Under the pieces are notes generated by a model. That model was not told the DNA's origin, made no database searches, and was given only the letters and a program-made list of their open reading frames with translations. Shown here piece by piece: positions 1 through 6,910 of a DNA stretch of 64,000 bases. The stretch comes from an uncultured Oscillospiraceae bacterium (GTDB lineage: Bacteria > Bacillota > Clostridia > Oscillospirales > Oscillospiraceae): the NCBI GenBank assembly GCA_947599875.1, contig CANQFV010000009.1, positions 1-64,000 of the forward strand. Reading direction: 5' to 3'. The first letter of the stretch is position 1. Every line of letters begins with the position of its first letter. The position numbers and the translations under genes are program-made.

Positions 1-108
1 GCCGCCGCCGTCATCGGATACCTCTTTGCGGAGGGGCTGACCGACGCCGCCCACTCCGTGGCCGGGTCTGACGAGACGGCCCCGGACGTCCAGGAGAGGG
101 ACAACTGA
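1..108 (+). CDS. C-terminal end of an unknown protein (partial)
   Basis: Frame 1 is open from the window edge to a TGA at 106-108 and gives 35 residues ending in an acidic, polar tail (DETAPDVQERDN). The first part is Ala-rich and could be the end of a helix or membrane segment. No family is recognisable from so little. It is followed by a rho-independent terminator, which supports a genuine gene end here. Confidence 0.5.
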   Translation, partial: AAAVIGYLFAEGLTDAAHSVAGSDETAPDVQERDN

Positions 109-164
109 GCCAAATCCGCCCGGTACTTGCACAGGGTCGCCGGGTGTGATTGATCCTCCTTGCT

Positions 165-199
165 TTGCCCCCTGCCGTTTTGGCAGGGGGCAATATTTT
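165..199 (+). terminator. Rho-independent terminator
   Basis: An 11-12 bp GC-rich stem (GCCCCCTGCC / GGCAGGGGGC) with a GTTT loop is followed by AATATTTTTT. It lies just after the partial first gene and upstream of the next promoter, so it separates two transcription units. Confidence 0.85.
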
Positions 200-222
200 T
201 TGAAAAAAATAATAAAATATAC

Positions 223-250
223 TTGACAAAGCATAAAATATGAGTATAAT
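223..250 (+). promoter_or_regulatory. Sigma-A promoter of the accessory operon
   Basis: Perfect -35 TTGACA (223-228) and perfect -10 TATAAT (245-250) are separated by 16 bp. An AAGGAGG ribosome site follows about 40 bp downstream, before the ATG at 302. The surroundings are strongly AT-rich compared with the genes. Confidence 0.85.
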
Positions 251-301
251 AATAATTGTAAGGGAGATAACCCCACAGCAAAAAACAAGGAGGATAATAC
301 C

Positions 302-748
302 ATGACGATCAAAGAGACTATGATTGCGATGTACAACGACGGTGTCTACGGGGCTGCGATGCTCCGGGACGGTGACAAGGCCAGGGAGGCCATTGAGCAG
401 ACCGAAAACTACTACAAGGAGAACCCGACAGACCCCTGGGCGGACGTTCCGGTAATGTTCCCGCTCCCGGAATCTGAGCCGAAGCTCACCTATGAGGAGG
501 GGCTGGCGAAGGAACTCCACGGTAAGCTTTACAAGGTGGCGCTGGCCGCTTGGTGCCGTGGATATACCAGAGAGCAGATGCTTCAGATGCTGAACCTTCT
601 GGCCGGCGGCGAGGCTGGAATCATGTACACCAATATCCGGATCTGCGACGGCGGCGAAGATGAGTCGATCGACTCACTGAGGAGAGCCTGGAACGACAGT
701 AACCCGGACGCGGCCCCCATCATGCGGGCGGATCCGGACATCGGTTAA
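302..748 (+). CDS. Hypothetical protein, 148 aa
   Basis: The start is the ATG 8 bp after AAGGAGG, directly downstream of a consensus promoter. The protein is soluble, without signal peptide or membrane segment, and is rich in acidic residues. A middle helical stretch (about residues 60-100) and an acidic C-terminus are visible. No family is recognised. The next gene follows after 13 bp, so the two are probably co-transcribed. With two XRE regulators nearby, the context suggests a prophage or integrative-element cargo or control region; this is inference from neighbours only. Confidence 0.6.
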   Translation: MTIKETMIAMYNDGVYGAAMLRDGDKAREAIEQTENYYKENPTDPWADVPVMFPLPESEPKLTYEEGLAKELHGKLYKVALAAWCRGYTREQMLQMLNLLAGGEAGIMYTNIRICDGGEDESIDSLRRAWNDSNPDAAPIMRADPDIG

Positions 749-761
749 GGAGGGCCGGGAT

Positions 762-1250
762 ATGACAAACAGAGACGCGTATATTTTTGGCTGGGTGTTT
801 GGGCGGACAAAGGCGGAGATTGAGAAAGCCGGGGGACACGTCAATGACGACCTCGGCATCTGCGCCTCCAATCCAAACCGCGCTTCTGGGAAAATCCTCC
901 ATCGGGCGTCTAACATGCGGTTGCTGCACTTGGGGAGCAAGTTTGACGAGGACATCGGCAAAGCCCTATGCCAGTTGGAGGAGATACCAGACCCGGATGA
1001 GGGCCTCCAGCCCATAGATGTGCGGAACAGTTGGACACTTGGGTATTACAAGGGGATCTATTGCGAGCCACTGCCAGCCGCTGAGAAAAAGCCGTTTGAC
1101 ATTGAGACACGCCGGAGGGAAAAGAAGCTGTCACAGGCCCAGCTTGCAGAGCTGGTGGGCGTGACACAGGCTCAGGTTTCACGGTGGGAGAAGGGCCAGG
1201 CCCAGCCGGGCGAGGAAAACAGGAAAAAGCTGATGGAGGTCTTAAGCTGA
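762..1250 (+). CDS. Protein with C-terminal XRE-type helix-turn-helix
   Basis: The 162-residue product starts at an ATG 8 bp after GGAGG. The last ~55 residues form a clear XRE/Cro helix-turn-helix (SQAQLAELVGVTQAQVSRWE), so DNA binding is expected. The first ~105 residues do not match a family I recognise. Placing the DNA-binding domain at the C-terminus is less common than the N-terminal arrangement in the neighbouring regulator at 1353-1802. The gene ends just before a terminator shared with that convergent gene. The two regulators have similar recognition helices and may bind related sites; that is inference. Confidence 0.75.
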   Translation: MTNRDAYIFGWVFGRTKAEIEKAGGHVNDDLGICASNPNRASGKILHRASNMRLLHLGSKFDEDIGKALCQLEEIPDPDEGLQPIDVRNSWTLGYYKGIYCEPLPAAEKKPFDIETRRREKKLSQAQLAELVGVTQAQVSRWEKGQAQPGEENRKKLMEVLS

Positions 1251-1297
1251 TTATTTACCCCCGCCCGCAAGGGCGGGGGCGGAGGGAGAAGCAACAC

Positions 1298-1335
1298 AAA
1301 GCCCACCTTGTTATTTGCAGGGTGGGCTTTTTTTG
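1298..1335. terminator. Bidirectional terminator between convergent genes
   Basis: A 10-bp stem (AAAGCCCACC / GGTGGGCTTT) is followed by seven T on the plus strand, and on the minus strand the stem ends in TTTGTG. A second GC hairpin (CCCCGCCC, GCAA loop) lies just before it at 1258-1277. It serves the 762-1250 gene and the convergent 1353-1802 gene. Confidence 0.8.
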
Positions 1336-1352
1336 TTTGTGCAGTGTGTAGG

Positions 1353-1802
1353 TTAAGACTCGCTGTGCCCGCGTCCGTATGCCACGCCGTCGGAGTATGC
1401 TCTCTCCAGAAGGTCGATCATGTCCGCTATATGCTCCGCGCTGTAGATCGCCCACCACTCGGAGGGGATGCGCTCAACCAGCCGTTGATATGTGGCGGGG
1501 TATCGCCCCCACTTGCTGTACTCTTTGACTTGTTCGGCCTTGAGGATCGCCCGGCGCTCCGCCGGAGTGGTGCCGTCGTAGCCCTCCTTGGTCAAGACCT
1601 CTCTGGTGGTCAATAGGTGCGGGGTGGTGATACTGTCCATCGTGACGCCAAACACCTTAGCCAGCGCCCGCAGAGTCTCCACGCCGGGCTTGACCTGCCC
1701 GCGCTCCCACCGGCTTACGTCCTTCTGCGTGCAGCCGAGCTGTTCGGCCAGCTCAGCTTGAGTCATGTCCGCCGCACGGCGGAGATCTTTAATGGTAGCC
1801 AT
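1353..1802 (-). CDS. XRE-family transcriptional regulator
   Basis: The 149-residue product begins with a canonical XRE helix-turn-helix (residues ~4-60; TQAELAEQLGCTQKDVSRWE), followed by a ~90-residue helical domain of unknown function. AAGGAGG lies 9 bp before the ATG. It is second in a minus-strand unit after the 1827-2243 gene, with only 24 bp between them, and probably shares its promoter at 2275-2304. A repressor of a mobile element or an autoregulator is the most likely role. Confidence 0.8.
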   Translation of the reverse strand: MATIKDLRRAADMTQAELAEQLGCTQKDVSRWERGQVKPGVETLRALAKVFGVTMDSITTPHLLTTREVLTKEGYDGTTPAERRAILKAEQVKEYSKWGRYPATYQRLVERIPSEWWAIYSAEHIADMIDLLERAYSDGVAYGRGHSES

Positions 1803-1826
1803 TGTGTTGTCCTCCTTATGTGATTA

Positions 1827-2243
1827 TCAGCAATAGGGTTCGGCGTCGTCGTTCATGGCATTTAATACGGCGCGCCGGTTGCGCTGGTATTCGGCATCGG
1901 CCTTCTCGGCGGCGGCGGCCCGGCGGGCCATGTCGGCCTCCTCCTCGCCAAAGATGGCCTCCACCACGTCGGCGGGGAGGGCTGCCATGAGCGAATCGTA
2001 CACGCGGCCGCGCTTGATTCGGTCGATGATAATAACGTGCTGGGAGTTGTAGTAGCTGAGTTCCTTCATGGCGGTCGGCTTGCCGTTGAGGGTCATGCGC
2101 TCCACGGTGCGGCTCCAACGATTGCACTTGGCCTCATAGCCGATGCCGTCCAGATCGCGATGCTCGGTGGTAATGTGGTTCACGGTGATGGTGGCCTCGA
2201 TCTTTGCCCCATTGGGTGTTGTCCATTTATAAGTGTTAGTCAT
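1827..2243 (-). CDS. Hypothetical protein, 138 aa
   Basis: The ATG is preceded by GGGAGG. The N-terminal half reads as a beta-rich domain (Thr/Val-rich residues 1-60). The C-terminal third is a charged, Ala-rich helix (EEEADMARRAAAAEKADAEY) that could form a coiled coil. No family is recognised. It is the first gene of a unit with the XRE regulator and lies under a strong promoter containing a palindrome. Confidence 0.65.
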   Translation of the reverse strand: MTNTYKWTTPNGAKIEATITVNHITTEHRDLDGIGYEAKCNRWSRTVERMTLNGKPTAMKELSYYNSQHVIIIDRIKRGRVYDSLMAALPADVVEAIFGEEEADMARRAAAAEKADAEYQRNRRAVLNAMNDDAEPYC

Positions 2244-2274
2244 TTGTATGACCTCCCTCTCTTAAGATGTCTAT

Positions 2275-2304
2275 ATTATACCACTCATGGTATATATAAG
2301 TCAA
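2275..2304 (-). promoter_or_regulatory. Minus-strand promoter with palindromic operator
   Basis: On the minus strand -35 TTGACT (2299-2304) and -10 TATAAT (2275-2280) are 18 bp apart. A perfect inverted repeat TATACCA-CTCA-TGGTATA (2277-2294) overlaps the -10 and spacer, a good position for repression, possibly by the XRE regulator of the same unit. Confidence 0.75.
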
Positions 2305-2320
2305 TAGGGAGGGCGAAAAA

Positions 2321-2358
2321 ATATTGCACAAATTTGGACGGTCAAATTTGTGCAATAT
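2321..2358. repeat. Perfect 16-bp inverted repeat
   Basis: ATATTGCACAAATTTG (2321-2336) and its exact reverse complement (2343-2358) are separated by 6 bp. It lies about 17 bp upstream of the minus-strand -35 at 2299-2304. The core half-site TGCACAAATTT also forms the palindrome between the GH32 and LacI genes at 49516-49544. It could be an operator, or an RNA hairpin if transcribed. Confidence 0.75.
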
Positions 2359-2365
2359 GCGCCTC

Positions 2366-2486
2366 AAGAAGAGGAAAAGCGGGCATCTGCCCGCTTTCGC
2401 TCACTTGTTACTGTGCATGTCTCTATTTCAACCCGTGGGCGCAGGGATCGGCGCGCCTCCGGCGCAGACCGCCTGTCTGTGCCGAC
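2366..2486 (-). ncRNA. Candidate small RNA, about 120 nt
   Basis: A promoter-like sequence at 2493-2521 points leftward and no ORF follows it. About 100 bp downstream lies a perfect 10-bp stem (AAAGCGGGCA / TGCCCGCTTT, 2376-2397), followed on the minus strand by TTTTCCTCTTCTT, as in a rho-independent terminator. Promoter plus terminator with no reading frame between them suggests a small RNA. No known RNA family is recognised, and transcription cannot be shown from sequence. Confidence 0.35.
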
Positions 2487-2492
2487 GCTTAC

Positions 2493-2521
2493 AATATACC
2501 ACGGCAGCGACAATAAGTCAA
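2493..2521 (-). promoter_or_regulatory. Second minus-strand promoter-like sequence
   Basis: TTGACT (2516-2521) and TATATT (2493-2498) are 17 bp apart on the minus strand. The blocks TATACCAC and ATAAGTCAATA recur in the same order as in the promoter at 2275-2304. The two promoters may therefore share a regulator. Confidence 0.5.
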
Positions 2522-2656
2522 TACGCGTTTACGGGGAAATAATAGTCTATTGGTATTTGGGCCACCGTATTGCGAAATGATAAATTTTGCCAGCGCCGGA
2601 TTGGGGTTGGCGATCTTCACGGGGTATTCCAGAGTTTTACTATAAGAGAACATACG

Positions 2657-3124
2657 TTATTTGCCCATCCTTTCCCGGTACTCCCAGGGCCAGGGGCCTC
2701 GGAGCCAGTCGTACTTGTCGCTCATTTCCAGATCCTCAAGCTTCAGCGGCCCGTAGAGCTTCACATACCGTTCCGCGCCCTCCCGCTTCAGGGCCAGCGT
2801 CTCCCGCAGGGCCTTGAAGGCGTCGGTGTCGTCCGGGTGGGTGTCCAGATAGAGCTGCAGCTCCTTGGCCATAAACGTCAGGGCCATCAGCTCCCCCAGG
2901 GGCGTCCCGGCGCAGGGGTTCGTCTTGTTGATCATGTTCCTGAAGGGCAAGTCAAGGCCGGGGAAGAGGGTTCCCCGGTTGAGGGCCTCCTCCGGCTCAT
3001 ACATGGGCGGATTCATGCCCTGGGGCGGTACCCAGGAGGTTGCCAGCGGCGCGCACATGGGAAGCGACCCGCATTTATATCCGCAGTTGCCCTCTATTTC
3101 CGTATCGGGCTTCTTGTTTTCCAA
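2657..3124 (-). CDS. Fused CotJA-CotJB spore coat protein
   Basis: The 155-residue product has a CotJA-like part (residues ~20-70: PLATSWVPPQ, YEPEEALNRGTLFPGLDLPF) running without a stop into a CotJB-like part (~75-155: KELQLYLDTHPDD, KLYGPL, WPWE). In Bacillus these are separate genes of the cotJABC operon, encoding coat-associated proteins deposited in the forespore coat. The start is taken as TTG at 3124 because GGAGG lies 8 bp before it. The first in-frame ATG that would suit CotJA (3058) has no SD, and the longest ORF begins 58 codons upstream in a region without similarity. The usual third partner, the manganese-catalase-like CotJC, is not next to it. Confidence 0.8.
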   Translation of the reverse strand: MENKKPDTEIEGNCGYKCGSLPMCAPLATSWVPPQGMNPPMYEPEEALNRGTLFPGLDLPFRNMINKTNPCAGTPLGELMALTFMAKELQLYLDTHPDDTDAFKALRETLALKREGAERYVKLYGPLKLEDLEMSDKYDWLRGPWPWEYRERMGK

Positions 3125-3277
3125 AGCGATATTCCTCCAAACAGATTTCCTCGTCTCCGTCCCCGTCCGGGCGGGGAGCGGCGGAGGTATGGATCGATGT
3201 CCGCCACATCCTATGCCCGGGTGACGCCGGGCGCCACGGCCCCAAAAAAGTTTTTTGAAAAAAGTGAGAGCAGGGGG

Positions 3278-3324
3278 TTGACATTTGTTATCCTTCATGA
3301 TATAAATAGGATAACAGCTGTTAT
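3278..3324 (+). promoter_or_regulatory. Promoter and probable BlaI-type operator
   Basis: -35 TTGACA (3278-3283) and -10 TATAAA (3301-3306) are 17 bp apart. Two nested palindromes overlap them: TGTTATCC...GGATAACA (3286-3316), centred on the -10, and ATAACAGCTGTTAT (3311-3324), just downstream. Dyads across the -10 are the expected arrangement for autorepression by the BlaI-type regulator that follows. Confidence 0.8.
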
Positions 3325-3354
3325 ATATATATACGCGGAGGAGGAAACAAAAAG

Positions 3355-3732
3355 ATGAAACTGTCGCTTTCAGACGGTGAATGGAAACTGATGAACCTGT
3401 TGTGGGAGGACAGCCCTCTGACCATCAGCGCTATGGTGGAGAGGCTTGCGGACGACACGGGGTGGAGCAAGGCCACGGTAAACATCATGCTGGGCAGGCT
3501 TTCGGAAAAAGGGGTGATCTGGGCGGACACCTCCGGAAGGGCAAAGCTCTTCTATCCCAAGGTCTCCAGAGATGAGGCGGTGAAGCAGGAGGCCAGAAAG
3601 ACCCTGGCGCGCATCAAGACAGGCGGCCTGGGGCTTCTTGTCAACACAATGGCCAGGGAGTGCGAGCTTTCCGACAGCGACATTGAGGAGCTGTACCGGG
3701 AGCTGAAGAAGGGGAGGAGTGAACATGACTGA
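3355..3732 (+). CDS. BlaI/MecI-family transcriptional repressor
   Basis: The 125-residue product has the winged helix of the BlaI/MecI family (residues ~1-70: DGEWKLMNLLWEDSPLTISAMVERL, followed by TGWSKATVNIMLGRLSEKG) and a C-terminal dimerisation part (~75-125). In known systems the repressor is cleaved after a partner M56 membrane protease senses a signal. GAGGAGG lies ~10 bp before the ATG. The gene overlaps the first M56 gene by 8 bp, and its last ~35 bp (from 3698) are part of the duplicated segment also present in front of the second M56 gene. No beta-lactamase or penicillin-binding sensor is nearby, so the signal is unknown. Confidence 0.9.
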   Translation: MKLSLSDGEWKLMNLLWEDSPLTISAMVERLADDTGWSKATVNIMLGRLSEKGVIWADTSGRAKLFYPKVSRDEAVKQEARKTLARIKTGGLGLLVNTMARECELSDSDIEELYRELKKGRSEHD

Positions 3733-4767
3733 GCTGATGTGGATCATCACAAGCAGTCTTATGATCCTCGCGGTAATCGTCATCCGGAAGAGCCTCGGGC
3801 GGAGGCTTCGTCCGGCTATGCGCTACGCGCTATGGGGTCTTGTGCTGGTAAGACTGCTGTACCCGGGCACGCTGTGGCAAAGCCCGATGAGCATCCAGTC
3901 CGCGGCGTCCGGCTCCCAGATCGTCCGGGATATGGAGACGGTCTGGGATATGGACGATATCCGCCTGGAGGAGGACGGCTCCGTCACGGGTCTTCCCCGG
4001 CAGGAGGCGGAGAACGTTCCCCCGCAGTCCGGTGAGGCCATCCAGGCCGGGTCGGACAGCCGGGAGCCGGAGAAATACGTCCCCGTGGCCACGGATGTGA
4101 CGCCGGAGCATTTCGCCCGAATGGAGCGAACCATCAACTTCCGCCAGATCTTGGAGACAGTCTGGCTGGCCGGTATCATCGTAATGGCGGCGATGATCGT
4201 TGTAACGAATCTCATATTGTACATGAAGCTTCGCAGGAGACGCACAAGGGTGCAGGTGGACTGCCCGGTGCGCGTGTGGGCCGTGGAGGGCTTAGATTCC
4301 TCCTGCCTCTTTGCCGGAGCCATCTATGTGAACGGGGAGACGGTGGGGAACCCGGAGCGGCTGCGCCACGTTCTGGCCCATGAGCTGTCCCACCGCCGCC
4401 ACCTGGATCCGGTGTGGTCTGTGCTTCGGTGCGCGGCGCTGGCGATTCACTGGTATAACCCCCTGGTGTGGTACGCCACAGTCCTTTCCCGTCAGGACGG
4501 GGAGCTTTGCGCCGACGCGGGAGCTATCCGAAGGCTGGGTCTTGATACCTGGGACAGCTACGGGGAGACGCTCATTGAGCTTTCCAGAAAACCGGAGAGC
4601 CTGTCGCCGTTGAGCGCGGCGACAACAATGGGCGGCACCAAGCGGCAGTTAAAGGAGCGCGTGATCATGATCGCCAAGAAGCCCCGGGCCACCATCGCCG
4701 TGGCTCTCGCCGCCGCGCTGATCGCCGCTATAGCCGCAGGGTGCGCCTTCGCCGGAAAGGTGGAGGA
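3698..4767 (+). repeat. Direct repeat copy 1 (1,070 bp)
   Basis: This segment matches 5841-6910 at a constant offset of 2,143 bp without gaps. It runs from the 3' end of the blaI-like gene through the M56 peptidase domain to just after the last membrane segment. Part of it (about 4380-4660 versus 6523-6800) appears base-for-base identical, while the 5' part has scattered substitutions. Confidence 0.85.
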
Positions 4768-5800
4768 CAACAACCCAGACGTCCAGGGACAGGAAAACGG
4801 TGTTCAGGAGGAGTCGTCTACGCCGCTGCCTGACGCGTCCCCCACTATAAAGGGCAATGAAATTTTGCGGCAGCTTCTGGCTGAGACGGAGCCTGGGGAT
4901 GTGACCCTCAGCTACTCCGAGGATCAGGGGCAGGGGCCCGTCCCGGGCGACGCGTGCGCCCTGGCGGAGGGGCACCTGGAGCTTCTCCGGTCTGCCTACT
5001 GGAACAACGCCGCGGAGACGTCGGCTTACGGCTTTGGCATTCAGCTGGAGACGGATCAATTTACCCTGACTGTTTACCAGAGCGGAACTGTCCACCTGGT
5101 GATGCCGGACGGAGATTTCTGGCTTGAAGTCAGCCCCGTATCCTATGGGCAGGGAATCCGCGGCTTCGCCGTCTACAGCGAGAGCGCGGGCTGGTATTTT
5201 GAGTGTGTCTCCGCAATGGAACACCGGGGGAACGGAACACCCCTGACGGCGCAGGAGCTGTCGCAGTGGAATGAGAGGTTTAGGGGCGTATACACGCTGG
5301 ACGGCGTGGGCTATCCCTCCTCCGTCAACGGCTTCTTCCTCTCCGACTGGCCCGATCCCAGGGATCTGGATCTGGGCGAGTTTATGTACTACTTCGGCTG
5401 GCCGGAGTGGATGGATTATTTCCAGGATGACGACCTCACTGATGAGGAGCTTGCGGACGTATATAAGGCCGTTCAGGAAAGAAGCGGGGAGGAAGATACC
5501 GCCTGGCTGGATGCGCTGCCCTGCCACAAGATCCCCACTTCTGTGGTGAATGTTGTGCTGGAGCATTACGCCGGGATCACGTTGGATGATCTGCGCTGCG
5601 ACTGGAGAAATGAGGAACTCTATTTGGAAAAGTATGATTCCTTCTACACCTTCTCCAGCGACTTTGGCCCCGGCAGCTTCTCCCCCTTGTACGGGGAGAG
5701 GGAGGGCGACATCCTGACCCTCTGGTCAGTAGATCACGCCCTGAGAATCCAGGAGACCTCCGAGGGGTGGAAGATGCTGTCCCACATGCCCATTGCGTAA
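3725..5800 (+). CDS. M56-family membrane metallopeptidase, copy 1
   Basis: The 691-residue product is a BlaR1/MecR1-like sensor protease. Membrane helices are visible near residues 3-20, 28-45 and 140-165, followed by the zinc motif HELSH (H219-E220-x-x-H223) and a further helix at ~320-341. The rest (~345-691) is extracytoplasmic and has no penicillin-binding sensor motif; it contains conserved blocks (NGTPLTAQE, NGFFLSDWPDPRDLDLGE) shared with copy 2. The ATG at 3725 is preferred over the GTG at 3719 because GGGGAGGA lies 7 bp before it. By family logic it detects an outside signal and triggers loss of the BlaI-type repressor. Confidence 0.88.
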   Translation: MTELMWIITSSLMILAVIVIRKSLGRRLRPAMRYALWGLVLVRLLYPGTLWQSPMSIQSAASGSQIVRDMETVWDMDDIRLEEDGSVTGLPRQEAENVPPQSGEAIQAGSDSREPEKYVPVATDVTPEHFARMERTINFRQILETVWLAGIIVMAAMIVVTNLILYMKLRRRRTRVQVDCPVRVWAVEGLDSSCLFAGAIYVNGETVGNPERLRHVLAHELSHRRHLDPVWSVLRCAALAIHWYNPLVWYATVLSRQDGELCADAGAIRRLGLDTWDSYGETLIELSRKPESLSPLSAATTMGGTKRQLKERVIMIAKKPRATIAVALAAALIAAIAAGCAFAGKVEDNNPDVQGQENGVQEESSTPLPDASPTIKGNEILRQLLAETEPGDVTLSYSEDQGQGPVPGDACALAEGHLELLRSAYWNNAAETSAYGFGIQLETDQFTLTVYQSGTVHLVMPDGDFWLEVSPVSYGQGIRGFAVYSESAGWYFECVSAMEHRGNGTPLTAQELSQWNERFRGVYTLDGVGYPSSVNGFFLSDWPDPRDLDLGEFMYYFGWPEWMDYFQDDDLTDEELADVYKAVQERSGEEDTAWLDALPCHKIPTSVVNVVLEHYAGITLDDLRCDWRNEELYLEKYDSFYTFSSDFGPGSFSPLYGEREGDILTLWSVDHALRIQETSEGWKMLSHMPIA

Positions 5801-5840
5801 CCCGTGACTGTAAAAATAACTCCCCCGGCCGTGCCGGGGG

Positions 5841-6910
5841 GGGAGCTGAAGAAGGGGAGGAGTGAACATGACTGAGCTGATGTGGATCATCACAGGCAGT
5901 CTTATGATCCTCGCGGTAATCGTCATCCGGAAGAGCCTTGGGCGGAGGCTTCGTCCGGCTATGCGCTACGCGCTATGGGGACTTGTGCTGGTAAGACTGC
6001 TGTACCCGGGTACGCTGTGGCAAAGCCCGGTGAGCATCCAGTCCGCGGCGTCCGGCTCCCAGATCGTCCGGGATATGGAGACGGTCTGGGACATGGACGA
6101 TATCCGCCTGGAGGAGGACGGCTCCGTCACGGGCCTTCCCCGGCAGGAGGCGGAGAATGTCCCCCCGCAGTCCGGTGAGGCCATCCAGGCCGGGACTGAC
6201 AGTCGGGAGCCGGAGAAATACGTCCCCGTGGCCACGGACGTGACGCCGGAGCATTTCGCCCGGATGGAGCGAACCATTAACTTCCGCCAGGTCTTAGAAG
6301 TTGTATGGCTCACCGGTATCATCGTAATGGCGGTAATGATCGTCGTCACAAACCTGATCCTGTATGTAAAGCTTCGCAGGAGACGCACGAGGGTGCAGGC
6401 GGACTGCCCGGTGCGCGTCTGGGCCGTGGAGGGCTTGGACTCCTCCTGCCTCTTTGCCGGAGCCATCTATGTAAACGGGGAGACGGTGGGGAACCCGGAG
6501 CGGCTTCGCCACGTTCTGGCCCATGAGCTGTCCCACCGCCGCCACCTGGATCCGGTGTGGTCTGTGCTTCGGTGCGCGGCGCTGGCGATTCACTGGTATA
6601 ACCCCCTGGTGTGGTACGCCACAGTCCTTTCCCGTCAGGACGGGGAGCTTTGCGCCGACGCGGGAGCTATCCGAAGGCTGGGTCTTGATACCTGGGACAG
6701 CTACGGGGAGACGCTCATTGAGCTTTCCAGAAAACCGGAGAGCCTGTCGCCGTTGAGCGCGGCGACAACAATGGGCGGCACCAAGCGGCAGTTAAAGGAG
6801 CGCGTGATCATGATCGCCAAAAGGCCCCGGGCCACCATCGCCGTGGCTCTCGCCGCCGCGCTGATCGCCGCTATAGCCGCGGGGTGCGCCTTCGCCGGAA
6901 AGGTGGAGGA
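5841..6910 (+). repeat. Direct repeat copy 2 (1,070 bp)
   Basis: This is the second copy of the segment at 3698-4767. Its left end begins inside the old 3' end of the blaI-like gene (GGGAGCTGAAG), directly after a GC hairpin at about 5821-5843, so the ribosome site of copy 1 was duplicated with the gene. Similarity stops abruptly after the codons for GKVE. Confidence 0.85.

Noticed and set aside
2415-2460. Sequence resembling part of a type I-C CRISPR repeat (ATTTCAACCCGTGGGCGCAGGGATC)-like stretch
   Set aside because: It occurs once, without spacers, further repeats or cas genes; it overlaps the candidate small RNA.
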